Notes: generated by a model not told the origin, from the sequence alone. Counted from the stretch's first letter, positions 17,107 through 25,671 are shown. The stretch is 43,370 nucleotides of DNA from JTS-RE9 sp964649195 (GCA_964649195.1 CAZYPK010000027.1:1-43370), one strand, 5' to 3'. Numbers and translations: made by a program.

Positions 17107-18390
17107 TCACTCCGCCTTGATCGCCCGTGCCAGCCTCGCGATGCCTTCGTGAATCTGTTCGACGGTACTCACGCCGAAGCTCAGCCTCATGGTGTTCTGC
17201 GGAATGATCCGGGTGGTATCGGGGCCATAACAGTAGCCGCCGGGCACGTAGATCACGGCCTCTTGCAGACAGCGCGCGAACAGCGCCGAGTGCCGCCCGG
17301 TCTGCACAGAAGCAGGCAGCGTGAGATAGACGTAAAGCCCGCCCGTCGGATGCGTCCAGCTTGCACCGGGGTAATCGCCCAGATGGCGCTTCAGCGCGGC
17401 GAGCATCGCATCACGCTTGATCGCATAGACCCGGCAAAGTTCCTTCACATGCCGGTGATAAAGCCCCGTCTTCATCGCCGCCAGCAGCAGATGCTGCGAC
17501 AGGTTGTTCGATCCGAAATCGTGATTGCCCTTCTGCGCCAGCGCAGGCTCCACCAGGTCGCGCGGCAACAGTCCATACCCCGTCTTAAACCCCGGCGAAA
17601 ACGGCTTGCTGAAAGTCTGAAGCAGCGCGACATGCTCGCCCGTGCTGTCATGCCGCTTGATCGAATGAGGCACGCCGCCTTCGTAGGTCAGTTCACGATA
17701 GGCCGCATCCTCCAGCAGCAGAATGCGGCCGCCGGATTCGGGATCGTTGGACCACTTGCGAACGATATCCAGCACGCGCGGCCGGCGATCTTCGCTGAGG
17801 GTCAGGCCGGTGGGGTTCTGGTGGTAGTCGCAGGTATAGACCATCTTGACGCGGTGCAGTTGGCCTTCATCGGCGATCTTGGCGAGCACCGCATCGAGGC
17901 GGTCGGGGATCATGCCCTGTTCATCCATCTCGACGCCGCGCACGATGGCGCCTGCGGATTCGAGCAGGCCGGTGTAAACGAAATAGCTGGGCCATTCGGT
18001 GATGACGATATCGCCCGGATCGACGAGGATGTCGGTCAGGACGAAGAGCATCTGCTGGCTGCCGGTGGTGATGAGGATGTCGTTGGCGGTGGCGTTGAGC
18101 TGCGAAGCGGTGACGCCATCGAGCGCTTCGAGATGGGCCAGCAGCATCTGTCGCAGTTCCGCCAGGCCATGCGTTGTGCCGTATTGAAGAGCGATGCGGG
18201 CCAGGGCGGGATCGCGGAGAATCTCGCCCAGAAGCTGTTCGGATTCGGGCACGGGCAGCGATTCGTAATCGACGAGTCCCGCCGCCAGCGAGATCATGTC
18301 GGGATTGCTCACCGCCTGCGCCATCAGGTAGGTGATGGGCTGCTCGTTGGTGCGCGCGGCTTTCTGCGACAGGTGAAACGATTTGGACAT
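17107..18390 (-). CDS. Class I/II PLP-dependent aminotransferase
   Basis: The 427-residue protein has the fold type I aminotransferase pattern of the LysN/aromatic and MocR-C-terminal group: PDMISLAAGLVDYESLPVPE, ALQYGTTHGLAELRQMLLAHL, ITTGSQQMLFVLTDILVDPGDIVITEWPSYF, YTCDYHQNPTG, LLEDAAYRELTY, TFSKPFSPGFKTGYGLLP with the PLP lysine, and the C-terminal RLSFGV arginine block. The donor and acceptor are not predictable. Candidates are branched-chain or aromatic amino acids, or 2-aminoadipate. The ATG at MSKSFHLSQ is chosen because the upstream frame runs through the palindromic repeat at 18452-18549. It follows no obvious operon partner. Confidence 0.9.
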   Translation of the reverse strand: MSKSFHLSQKAARTNEQPITYLMAQAVSNPDMISLAAGLVDYESLPVPESEQLLGEILRDPALARIALQYGTTHGLAELRQMLLAHLEALDGVTASQLNATANDILITTGSQQMLFVLTDILVDPGDIVITEWPSYFVYTGLLESAGAIVRGVEMDEQGMIPDRLDAVLAKIADEGQLHRVKMVYTCDYHQNPTGLTLSEDRRPRVLDIVRKWSNDPESGGRILLLEDAAYRELTYEGGVPHSIKRHDSTGEHVALLQTFSKPFSPGFKTGYGLLPRDLVEPALAQKGNHDFGSNNLSQHLLLAAMKTGLYHRHVKELCRVYAIKRDAMLAALKRHLGDYPGASWTHPTGGLYVYLTLPASVQTGRHSALFARCLQEAVIYVPGGYCYGPDTTRIIPQNTMRLSFGVSTVEQIHEGIARLARAIKAE

Positions 18391-18451
18391 GCGAGGATGA
18401 TAGCGTGTGATCACGCATGGGCTGAAACGGATGCAAGGCCAGCGCATTTGG

Positions 18452-18549
18452 CCGTTCGCCTTGGCGAACGGAGTGATGGATGGTTGAAACACTTGCCGGG
18501 GGGCCGCAGGTGAATGGCTTCGTTCGCCAAGGCGAACGGCTAAATCGAA
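18452..18549. repeat. Inverted pair of the CGTTCGCC palindrome family
   Basis: CCGTTCGCC-TT-GGCGAACGG at 18452-18471 and the same hairpin in the opposite orientation at 18531-18549 (TTCGTTCGCC-AA-GGCGAACGGCTAAAT) frame about 60 bp. A third copy lies at 19420-19443. It sits between the divergent aminotransferase and dioxygenase genes. Confidence 0.8.
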
Positions 18550-18660
18550 TGGCCATTCCGGCCGTTTTGTCACAACATTGCAATGGCGCCCACCTCCTCG
18601 CACGTTGTGCTTATGATTGAATGCGGATGTTGCTTTCCCCTTACATCGCTGGAGGTCGCC

Positions 18661-19338
18661 ATGTCACGATTCCCCTTGTTCCTGCCTTCGGTCAATCGTC
18701 GCGTTTTCATTCGCAATCTTTCGCTCGCAGCCGCCGCATTCGTGACGCCGGGCGTCTTTGCCCAGCAGCTTGCGATCACCCCCAGGCAGACCGAAGGCCC
18801 CTTCTATCCCGACAAGCTGCCACTGGACACGGACAACGATCTGCTGATCATCAACGACAAAACGACGCCCGCCATCGGCGAGGTGACCTACCTCAGCGGC
18901 CGCATCCTCGACGCCAAGGGTTCGCCGGTGAAACATGCCACCATTGAAATCTGGCAGTGCGATCAGAACGGCGTCTATCTCCACTCGCGCGACAGCAAAG
19001 GCAAGGAAGACCGGATGGACAAAAACTTCCAGGGCTTTGGCCGGTTCATGACCGGCTCCACGGGCGAGTATCTCTTCCGCACCATCAAGCCCGTGCCCTA
19101 CACCGGCCGCACCCCGCACATTCATGTGAAGGTCAAGCACAGGAACAAGGACCTGCTCACCACGCAGTGCTATGTGAAGGGTCACGCAGGCAACGAACGC
19201 GATGGCGTCCTGCGCGGCATCAAGGATGAAAAGCAGCGCGAGAACATCATCATCGACTTCGCGCCGATCAAGGAATCGAAGGTCGGCGAGCTGGCCGCGA
19301 AGTTCGACATCGTGCTGGGATTCACCCCGGAAGCGTGA
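18661..19338 (+). CDS. Exported intradiol ring-cleavage dioxygenase-like protein
   Basis: The 225-residue protein begins with a twin-arginine-like signal peptide (NRRVFIRNLSLAAAAFVTPGVFA). The mature part is an intradiol dioxygenase (protocatechuate 3,4-dioxygenase beta-like) domain: LAITPRQTEGPFYPDKLP, VTYLSGRILDAKGSPVKHATIEIWQCDQNGVYLHS, then GEYLFRTIKPVPYTGRTPHIHVKV. All four expected Fe(III) ligands are present, namely Tyr of GVYLHS, Tyr of VPYTGR and both His of HIH. It would use catechol-type aromatic substrates with O2, outside the cytoplasm if the signal is real. The start follows GGAGG at good distance. No pathway genes are near. Confidence 0.88.
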   Translation: MSRFPLFLPSVNRRVFIRNLSLAAAAFVTPGVFAQQLAITPRQTEGPFYPDKLPLDTDNDLLIINDKTTPAIGEVTYLSGRILDAKGSPVKHATIEIWQCDQNGVYLHSRDSKGKEDRMDKNFQGFGRFMTGSTGEYLFRTIKPVPYTGRTPHIHVKVKHRNKDLLTTQCYVKGHAGNERDGVLRGIKDEKQRENIIIDFAPIKESKVGELAAKFDIVLGFTPEA

Positions 19339-19355
19339 TTGCCTGATCATGACAT

Positions 19356-19384
19356 GAGCCGCGACGTAACACGTCGCGGACGCC
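19356..19384 (+). repeat. GAGCCGCGAC hairpin repeat, copy 3
   Basis: This copy is identical over the 28-bp core to that at 5096-5123: stem CCGCGACGT / ACGTCGCGG, loop AAC, flanks GAG and ACGC. It lies just after the dioxygenase gene, at a convergent junction. Confidence 0.85.
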
Positions 19385-19419
19385 AACGGCATGAAAGATG
19401 GTGATGCGCGCGACTGTTC

Positions 19420-19443
19420 TTCGTTCGCCAAGGCGAACGGCTA
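19420..19443 (+). repeat. CGTTCGCC palindrome, third copy
   Basis: TTCGTTCGCCAAGGCGAACG plus GCTAA, the same as the copy at 18529-18551. It ends just before the prs stop codon. Confidence 0.75.
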
Positions 19444-19445
19444 AC

Positions 19446-20426
19446 TCACCGCTTGCCGCCATCCTTGCGGAACAGGCTGGAAACCGACTGGTTGTGGTGG
19501 ATGCGGTGAATCGCCTCGCCCAGCAGTTCCGCCACGGTGAGTTCGACCAGCTTCGCCTCGATCGGTGCGCAGCGCGGCCCGGTGGGAATCGAATCGGTCA
19601 CCACGATCCTGGAGATCGGCGCCTCGCTGAGCCGTTCCATCGCCAGCCCGACCAGCACCGGATGCGTCGCGGCGCAAATGATGTCCCTGGCGCCGTTCCT
19701 GATGCAGAGCTTGGCCGCTTCGCACATGGTGCCCGCGGTGGAGATCATGTCATCGACCATGACCACGGTCTTGCCTTCGACGGAGCCGATGATGTTGTTG
19801 GAGACGACCTGGCTTCCCGACTCCCGGCGTTTGTCGATGATGGCCAGGTCGCCGCCGATCCAGTTCGCGTAGTTGTTGGCCATCTTCACGTTGCCCACAT
19901 CAGGGCTCACCAGCACCAGGTCGCCCAGTTCCTCGCGGATCGAGTTGAGGTATTTCACGATGACCGGCGCCGCATGAAGATGATCGACGGGAATGTCAAA
20001 AAAGCCTTGAATCTGCTCCGCGTGCATGTCCAGCGCCAATACGCGGTCGGCGCCCGCGGTCGTGATCAGGTTCGCCACCAGCTTGGCCGTGATGGGCACG
20101 CGGCCGGCATCCTTGCGGTCCTGCCTGGCGTAACCCATGTAGGGAATCACCGCGGTGATCCGGTTGGCGCTGGCCCGCTTGAGACAGTCAATGTAGATCA
20201 GAAGCTCCATCAGGTTCGCATTCACCGGATGGTTGGTGGACTGCACGATGAAGCAGTCCCGCCCGCGCACATCCTCCTCCACCTTCACCAGAATCTCGCC
20301 GTCGGGGAACATGTCCGTGTGCCCCTGCCCCATCGGCAGGTCCAGGTAACGGCAAATGGACTCCGTCAACGCCATGCTGGCGCGGCCGGAGAATATCTTC
20401 AGTCCATCACGATCGGAGCGACTCAT
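19446..20426 (-). CDS. prs: Ribose-phosphate pyrophosphokinase (PRPP synthetase)
   Basis: Prs makes PRPP from ribose-5-phosphate and ATP for nucleotide and amino-acid synthesis. The 326-residue class I enzyme shows LKIFSGRASMALTESICRYL, DMFPDGEILVKVEEDVRG, PYMGYARQDRKDAGRVPITAKLVANL, LDMHAEQIQGFFDIPVDHL, VVSPDVG-like LVLVSPDVGNVKMANNYA, and the PRPP loop VMVDDMISTAGTMCEAA. It lies downstream of a GlmU-like gene, an order (glmU-prs) common in bacteria. Here a four-helix-bundle gene is inserted between them. Confidence 0.97.
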   Translation of the reverse strand: MSRSDRDGLKIFSGRASMALTESICRYLDLPMGQGHTDMFPDGEILVKVEEDVRGRDCFIVQSTNHPVNANLMELLIYIDCLKRASANRITAVIPYMGYARQDRKDAGRVPITAKLVANLITTAGADRVLALDMHAEQIQGFFDIPVDHLHAAPVIVKYLNSIREELGDLVLVSPDVGNVKMANNYANWIGGDLAIIDKRRESGSQVVSNNIIGSVEGKTVVMVDDMISTAGTMCEAAKLCIRNGARDIICAATHPVLVGLAMERLSEAPISRIVVTDSIPTGPRCAPIEAKLVELTVAELLGEAIHRIHHNQSVSSLFRKDGGKR

Positions 20427-20455
20427 ACGGGTTCCTTCGCGGGGGAATCAAGGCA

Positions 20456-20520
20456 GATTGCAAAAAGGCCGACAGCCATTGCAAAATGGCCAATATCCAT
20501 TGAAAAATGCAAATTGACGG
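20456..20520. repeat. TTGCAAAATG word repeat, left flank of the S23-type gene
   Basis: The words GCCATTGCAAAATGG, CCAATATCCATTG and AAAAATGCAAATTG occur here. An inverted run of related words lies at 20917-20990, so the small gene between them is bracketed. Confidence 0.65.
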
Positions 20521-20541
20521 AAGCTGTCACACTTCTGCGCC

Positions 20542-20919
20542 TTATCTGTCTTTGTTCCTTTTTGCGGTGACGATCGACTGCGCCAGGATTCGACACAACT
20601 GATCGGATTCATCGAGCACTGCAATGATTCGCTCTTTCGGTATCAGATTACACTTGGCGATCAACCGTAGCCACGACCTTGACTCTCTCATTTCCTTAAG
20701 CGCGACACTCAACTTGTGTATGAAATCGTTGCGGCTTTCTGCTGCACAACCTTCCTCGTAGTTGGGCGCCGCTGCCGTACCGCAGCGCACCAGTTGTCCC
20801 GCAATGTGCCTGCCCATTCTTGTGTCTGGCAACGCATCCACGATGGCGCCGACGCTGGCCGAAAAGTCAAGCAGCCGATCCGCCAATTGTCCCGGATTGA
20901 ATGCTGGTCCTCTCATCAT
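20542..20919 (-). CDS. Four-helix-bundle protein (S23 / intervening-sequence type)
   Basis: The 125-residue protein has the pattern of TIGR02436-like four-helix-bundle proteins: QLADRLLDFSASVGAIVDALP, IAGQLVRCGTAAAPNYEEGCAAESRNDFIHKLSVALKEMRESRSWLRLIA, then a final LDESDQLCRILAQSI helix. These occur within 23S rRNA intervening sequences and, more often, as stand-alone genes in Planctomycetota and Bacteroidota. Their role is unknown. The ATG at MMRGPAFN is chosen because the eight residues before it are encoded by the TTGCAAAATG repeat. Inverted repeats on both sides suggest that the gene moved here as a cassette. Confidence 0.85.
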   Translation of the reverse strand: MMRGPAFNPGQLADRLLDFSASVGAIVDALPDTRMGRHIAGQLVRCGTAAAPNYEEGCAAESRNDFIHKLSVALKEMRESRSWLRLIAKCNLIPKERIIAVLDESDQLCRILAQSIVTAKRNKDR

Positions 20920-20990
20920 TTTGCAATTTGCATTTTGCAATGGCTATTGGTCATTTTCTTTGCATTCTTTCCCGCATCAGCCGATCCACC
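20917..20990. repeat. TTGCAAAATG word repeat, right flank of the S23-type gene
   Basis: CATTTTGCAATTTGCATTTTGC followed by AATGGCTATTGGTCATTTTC is the inverted counterpart of the run at 20456-20520. It overlaps the last codons of the GlmU-like gene (stop at 20951-20953). Related words appear at 29998-30050. Confidence 0.65.
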
Positions 20991-21769
20991 AGCGCAAGCT
21001 GCTCCGGGTTGTTCACACTATGCACATCCTCCTGCGGCACCGCATCGACAACCTTCACCACTTTACCTTCCTTTTTGAGCATGCCCGGCACATCGGTCAG
21101 GTAATACTCGCCCTGGCTGTTGTCGGGGCGCACCTTCCTTAAGGTAGGGAAAAGTTCATCGGAGCGAAACAGGTAATAGCTCGGATTCACCTCCCGGCAG
21201 GCCAGTTGCCCCGGCGTGGCGTCCTTGTGCTCGACGATCGCCGCCAGTGAGCCGTCGCTTTCACGAATCACCCGGCCATAGCCCGTGGGATCATCGAGAA
21301 TCGCCGTGGCGAGAGTGGATGCGGCGCCACTGGCGCGGTGAACATCGAGGAGTTGCCTGAGCGTTGCTTCGCGGATCAGCGGACCATCGCCCGCCAGAAC
21401 AAACACATCGTTCGCATCTCGATCCTCAAACAGCGGCGCGGCCATCTGCGTCGCGTGGCCGGTGCCCAGTTGTTCGGTCTGCTCGACGAAATGACAACCG
21501 GTTTCGTTTTTCAAGGCATCGCGCACCTGCCGGCCTTCGTAACCGATCACGACGATGCAGCGATTCACGCCCGCCGCCTGACATGCCTTGACCACCCACC
21601 AGACCATCGGCTTGCCGGCCACGGGGTAAAGCACCTTGGGCAGCGGCTGACCATCGGCGCCGCCGTCCGCGCCGGCCATGCGCCTGCCTTTGCCTGCCGC
21701 GAGAATGATCGCATCGGGCGCGGCGGTTGATGTCGAAGAGGAGAGCGATGGGGCTGCGCTGTTCGCCAT
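20951..21769 (-). CDS. GlmU-like nucleotidyltransferase, N-terminal domain only
   Basis: The 272-residue protein matches the N-acetylglucosamine-1-phosphate uridylyltransferase half of GlmU: IILAAGKGRRM, LPKVLYPVAGKPMVWWVV, QLGTGHATQMA, VLAGDGPLIREATL, DDPTGYGRVIRE, IVEHKDATP, EVNPSYYLF and GEYYLTDV. The C-terminal left-handed beta-helix acetyltransferase of GlmU is absent, so either a separate acetyltransferase exists or the enzyme has another sugar. An 11-residue Ala/Gly/Asp-rich piece lies between GRRM and LPKVL, where GlmU normally has only a few residues. It is upstream of prs on the same strand. Its final codons overlap a repeat, so the C-terminus may have been rewritten. Confidence 0.88.
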   Translation of the reverse strand: MANSAAPSLSSSTSTAAPDAIILAAGKGRRMAGADGGADGQPLPKVLYPVAGKPMVWWVVKACQAAGVNRCIVVIGYEGRQVRDALKNETGCHFVEQTEQLGTGHATQMAAPLFEDRDANDVFVLAGDGPLIREATLRQLLDVHRASGAASTLATAILDDPTGYGRVIRESDGSLAAIVEHKDATPGQLACREVNPSYYLFRSDELFPTLRKVRPDNSQGEYYLTDVPGMLKKEGKVVKVVDAVPQEDVHSVNNPEQLALVDRLMRERMQRK

Positions 21770-21918
21770 GGCGTGTCTGTTTGAACTGTCGAATGAGGCC
21801 GGCTTTCACCGGCCAAAAGAAGCGGAAGTTCCATCTCCCACCTGCCGCGCGGCATCATAACGGGTCGGACGGGAATCACAAGAACACGGGCGCCGGACAC
21901 AGGGCAATCGCATGTAGA

Positions 21919-22165
21919 TCGGGAGGGCGAGGCTCCCGCCGAGCCGTCCGCCTGCAAGGGCCGTCCTCGGCCCGCGGCAGGCGGAACTCGCGCGACGGAT
22001 CTTCGTGTTCAATCGCGTGTCCACCGCGCCAGTTCCGCCTGCTTCAGCCTGCGGACAGGCTTCGCAGGCAGACCGGCTCGGCGGGAGCCTCGCCCTCCCA
22101 AGCGGACCGCCTCGCCCTCCCAAGCGGACCGCCTCGCCCTCCCAAGAATTCCGCCCTCCCAGGTT
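21919..22165. repeat. Compound inverted repeat of the GGCGGGAGCCTCGCC family
   Basis: An inverted copy (GGGAGGGCGAGGCTCCCGCC, 21921-21940) faces a direct copy (CTCGGCGGGAGCCTCGCCCT, 22078-22097). Two tandem 22-bp units, AAGCGGACCGCCTCGCCCTC plus CC (22100-22143), follow. The word order matches the copy at 71-140. It fills the gap between the divergent GlmU-like and oxidoreductase genes. Confidence 0.8.
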
Positions 22166-22242
22166 TCGCCTTCTCACATGCGATTGCCCTGGCAATGGAC
22201 ACAGGCAATGGTGTTCCCGATCATTCCCGCTACACTGCCGCG

Positions 22243-23289
22243 ATGAGTGAAACGGATCGCATTCCCGTGGCGGTGATCGGCGTCGGGCGGATGGGCAGAC
22301 ACCACGCCCGCATCTATCGGTCGCTGCCTCAGGCGCAGCTCGTGGCCGTCGTCGATGCCGATGAAGACCGCGGCGCGACCGTGGCCGATGAGTTCGACTG
22401 CGCCGCGGTGGCCGGCGTGGAGGAACTGCTGGCGCGCTTCCCCCAGGTGCGGGCGGCCACCGTGGCCGTGCCCACGGCCGGCCACCTCGCCACCGCCCAG
22501 CCGCTGCTGAAAAACCGCATCGCCTGCCTCATCGAAAAACCGCTCGCTTCATCCTCCAACGAAGCCCGCCAACTGGTCGCGCTCGCCGCCGACCACGGCG
22601 TGGCCCTTCAGGTCGGGCACACCGAACGGTTCAACCCCGCGGTGCGGGCCGTGGCCGCGCTGAACATCACCCCGCGATTCATGGAGGTGCATCGCATCAG
22701 TCCGATGACGTTCCGCTCGCTGGATGTCGGCGTGGTCATGGACATGATGATTCACGATCTGGACATCGTCCTTTCGCTGGCCAACTCGAAGCTGGTGAAG
22801 GTCGATGCCGCCGGCGTCGCGGTGCTCGGCTCGCACGAGGATGTCGCCAGCGCCCGCCTGGTGTTCGGCAACGGCTGCGTGGCCAACGTCACCGCCAGCC
22901 GGCTCGCGCTCAAGACCGAACGCAAGCTTCGCCTTTTCAGCGAGGCGGCCTACGTCAGCCTCGACTATCAGAAGCGAACCGGCATCGTCATCCGCAAAAG
23001 CGACAACGACGAATCGCTGGCCCGGATTCGCGAGCAGATTCGCGCCGGGGCCGATCTTTCAAGCCTCGACTACTCCAACCTGGTTTCCGTCGATGAACTG
23101 GAGATGGACGGCGAAGACCATGCCGACCCTTTGACGGCCGAGCTCGCCAGCTTTCTCGACGCGGTGCGGACCGGCAGGAGACCGGTGGTCGATGGCGCCG
23201 CCGGCGTCGCCGCCGTCGAAGCCGCCGAGCGCGTGGTGCAGGCCATCCGCAGCCACAAATGGGAAGGCCTGGGCGCGTGGGAAGCGTGA
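22243..23289 (+). CDS. Gfo/Idh/MocA-family NAD(P)-dependent oxidoreductase
   Basis: The 348-residue protein has the N-terminal Rossmann motif VAVIGVGRMGRHHARIYRSLP and the acidic residue at the end of strand 2 (VAVVDAD). The CLIEKPLASSSNEARQLV motif with the family's Lys (EKP) and QVGHTERFNPAVRA follow. The C-terminal domain begins with FMEVHRISP and has the MDMMIHDLDIVLSL block with the conserved Asp-x-x-x-His-like pair. The substrate, a sugar or inositol derivative, cannot be told. The ATG at MSETDRIP is used, because longer starts would translate the repeat block upstream. It is divergent from the GlmU-like gene, so a link with nucleotide sugars is possible. Confidence 0.92.
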   Translation: MSETDRIPVAVIGVGRMGRHHARIYRSLPQAQLVAVVDADEDRGATVADEFDCAAVAGVEELLARFPQVRAATVAVPTAGHLATAQPLLKNRIACLIEKPLASSSNEARQLVALAADHGVALQVGHTERFNPAVRAVAALNITPRFMEVHRISPMTFRSLDVGVVMDMMIHDLDIVLSLANSKLVKVDAAGVAVLGSHEDVASARLVFGNGCVANVTASRLALKTERKLRLFSEAAYVSLDYQKRTGIVIRKSDNDESLARIREQIRAGADLSSLDYSNLVSVDELEMDGEDHADPLTAELASFLDAVRTGRRPVVDGAAGVAAVEAAERVVQAIRSHKWEGLGAWEA

Positions 23290-23309
23290 TCCGGCGCAAC
23301 GGATCATCA

Positions 23310-23467
23310 ACCGCCGCTTGCGGCTTCGCTCCGATCCCCGTCCCCTTGCGGCTTCGCAAATCTCAAATCTCAAATCTCAGATTTCAAATCTCAGATTTCA
23401 AATCTCAGATTTCAAATCCCCATCCCCCGTCCCGCAGACGCGCAGCGAGGACGCTGCGGCTATGAAT
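23310..23467. repeat. Intergenic repeat block: AAGCCGC palindrome, AAATCTC tandem words, CGCAGCG hairpin
   Basis: Three repeat types lie in series between convergent genes: GCCGCTTGCGGCTTCGC (23313), about six units of AAATCTC/AGATTTC (23358-23417), and the family CAGACGCGCAGCGAGGACGC then TGCGGCTATGAAT (23435-23467). The last forms a hairpin CGCAGCG-AGGA-CGCTGCG. It is also found at 25570-25602 and as an inverted pair at 37354-37437. Confidence 0.85.
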
Positions 23468-23511
23468 CCCCGTCCCCTCTCCCCCCACAATTTCGACGAC
23501 AAATCCGCCCT

Positions 23512-25512
23512 TCACCTCCCCTCCGGCTGCGGTTTCACCCTCCAATTCTCATCGAAGAAACCCGCCGCCTTGATCGCGCCGGGCGCGAATCCATCCGGGT
23601 CCTTGTCAAGACCGATGATCGCCCAGTCAGGCAGCTTGGGCGTCTGCTGGCTGTTGGTGCGGTCGTGCCCTTCGCGGAAGGTGGGCCCGGAGTTGACGAT
23701 CAGAAGCCTGCTGTGCTTTGTATCGCCTTCATCCCACGAAATCATTCGTACAAAGACCGGTACGTGTGACGCTGCGGCGAACGTCTGACCGGCAATGTTG
23801 ATCGAATCCCCTCCCCATTCAAAGCCGAAATTGCTTTGATATTTTCGCATCAAAGCGTTTGATCTTGGGTCACCCCATAAGACCAAGGTGTAATCATGCA
23901 GGTCGGCCGCCGTGACTTCCACATCCTTCTTGATGCGAAGATCGCCGCGCATCACGCTCCGCCATCTTTCCTTGGCATGCGCCAGTTCAAAATCGACCCA
24001 TCGACGAAGCCTCTCCTGCGGAATGTCGCCCGTCGGCGTAACGAACAGGAATGGCGCCATCAGACCCGAGTCGATGGGCCCGCTCACAAAAGACTCTTTT
24101 CTGCCGTCAAAAGCAACTGGAACCCGCGTCCAATCGCCCTTTTCCAGGAAAAGCCATAGCTGACTGCGGAGGTCATCCCCGGAGAACATGAGAGGCTTTC
24201 TTCCATCGATGATGACCTCGACATCATCCGCCAGCGGAATCTCGGCAGGTTCAAGGATGAAGGACGAGACGTTCCTGGTCTGCACTTCGATCCGATTGTC
24301 CTTGACGAGTTTCACGTCCAATCGCGCATCCACCCACTGTTCGGTCATCGATTGAATGGCCGCCCAGTAGAGATGTCCATATTCAGGACAACGAGTCTGA
24401 ATGTGAATTTCCTTCGGCCACCTCTCCCTTCCTTTTTCCACCGCCGCCTTGATCTGTTTGAGTATCTCCTCCTTCGCCTTCGGCTCGTACTTGTGTTCAA
24501 ACCCCGGCCCGATGATGTGGTTCAGCTCGCGGCCCTCGGCCTTGAATGCCGCCTCCATCTCGCGGGCCGCCTGAATCTGTTTGTCCTTCTCGCCGCTGTA
24601 GGCGATCACGGGGACGTTGAAGAGGTTGCGCGTGTAGCACGGCACGTCGTACCAGCCCCACAGTTTCTGCTCGTACCATGCGGGATACTTGTCCGGCGTC
24701 AGCCTGTTGTATTTCGCCGTCTCCACGAAGCCCGCGCCGGCATGGACCACGCAGAACTTGTCCGCATAATGCGCCCCGATGTGCCACGCCCCCGCCCCGC
24801 CCATGCTGAAGCCGGCTAGGGCGATGCGATCCTCATCGATCCTGTACCGCTTCTTCACGCTCTCGATCGCGTCAAGCACATCGATCTCGCCGGCGAACTT
24901 GAAGCCGATCGTGCCGCGACCATAGGGATGCAGCGTGATGCACCAGTCGGGCGCGAACTCGCCCTTGTTCTTTTCGCGCGTGGCGACGAAGTGCAGATCG
25001 GTCTCCTTGTCGCCGCGCCCGTGCAGCCAGACGAGCAGCGGCACGGGTTTGGAGAGATCGAGATTCGCGGGGATGTGCAGGCCGTAAGGCTGAACGGAAT
25101 CATCAATATCACTGCGGTAGCCACGGGCGAGCAGGCCGCGCTGGGTCGTCCAACTTGCCTTGTTGTTCTTGAGTTCATCAAGGCGTTTCTGGGCGGAATC
25201 GAGGGCCGCGTGAGCCTTGGCGACATCCTTCTTCGCATCGTAGAACTCGTCGAAGTCGAGCGCCCAGCGCACCGCCTTCGTGTAAATCTCCACATCAGGC
25301 TTGAGCTTTTCATCGAGTTTCGCAGCGGCGATCGCCTTGGTCAGCGCGGCGAGCCGCGCTTCCAGTTTCTCGCGTTCCTCCTTCGCAATGGCGACACCCT
25401 TGGGCGGCAGCAAGCGCGGAATCGGCTTGATGGGCGGCAGCGGCTTGGCATCCTGAGCCTGCGCGAAACAGCACGAGAACAGGAGAGCGACAACGATGAA
25501 ATGGTTTCGCAT
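23512..25512 (-). CDS. Secreted alpha/beta hydrolase with coiled-coil N-terminus and prolyl-oligopeptidase-like core
   Basis: The 666-residue protein has a signal peptide (MRNHFIVVALLFSCCFAQAQ). A charged helical region follows (about 40-125, EREKLEARLAALTKAIAAAKL and later repeats) and then an alpha/beta-hydrolase core. The core shows LLVWLHGRGDKETD, ALAGFSMGGAGAWHIGAHYADKF with the nucleophile Ser in GFSMGG, IAYSGEKDKQIQAAR and IIGPGFEHKY with the likely catalytic His. A C-terminal domain has beta-strand-rich features. Such proteins are peptidases or esterases in planctomycetes, often linked to polysaccharide breakdown. No specific substrate is supported. It is the only gene on its transcript as far as seen, and ends near a repeat block at the convergent junction. 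Confidence 0.85.
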   Translation of the reverse strand: MRNHFIVVALLFSCCFAQAQDAKPLPPIKPIPRLLPPKGVAIAKEEREKLEARLAALTKAIAAAKLDEKLKPDVEIYTKAVRWALDFDEFYDAKKDVAKAHAALDSAQKRLDELKNNKASWTTQRGLLARGYRSDIDDSVQPYGLHIPANLDLSKPVPLLVWLHGRGDKETDLHFVATREKNKGEFAPDWCITLHPYGRGTIGFKFAGEIDVLDAIESVKKRYRIDEDRIALAGFSMGGAGAWHIGAHYADKFCVVHAGAGFVETAKYNRLTPDKYPAWYEQKLWGWYDVPCYTRNLFNVPVIAYSGEKDKQIQAAREMEAAFKAEGRELNHIIGPGFEHKYEPKAKEEILKQIKAAVEKGRERWPKEIHIQTRCPEYGHLYWAAIQSMTEQWVDARLDVKLVKDNRIEVQTRNVSSFILEPAEIPLADDVEVIIDGRKPLMFSGDDLRSQLWLFLEKGDWTRVPVAFDGRKESFVSGPIDSGLMAPFLFVTPTGDIPQERLRRWVDFELAHAKERWRSVMRGDLRIKKDVEVTAADLHDYTLVLWGDPRSNALMRKYQSNFGFEWGGDSINIAGQTFAAASHVPVFVRMISWDEGDTKHSRLLIVNSGPTFREGHDRTNSQQTPKLPDWAIIGLDKDPDGFAPGAIKAAGFFDENWRVKPQPEGR

Positions 25513-25569
25513 AATGAACTCGCATGCTGAAGTTGATCGAACCGGGATGCAAACAGTTTAACGCGCCGG

Positions 25570-25602
25570 CAGACGCGCAGCGAGGACGCTGCGGCTATGA
25601 AT
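25570..25602 (+). repeat. CAGACGCGCAGCGAGGACGC repeat
   Basis: Shared with 23435-23467 and 37403-37437. It runs into CCTGTCACCTGTCCCCTGTC-type words (25605-25638), as at 37375-37402. Reading frames through it give DAQRGRCGYE, which should not be taken as protein. Confidence 0.8.
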
Positions 25603-25671
25603 CCCTGTCACCTGTCCCCTGTCTCCTGTCTCCTTGTCCGATACACTTGCGGCAACTCACCCGGAGGTGTC

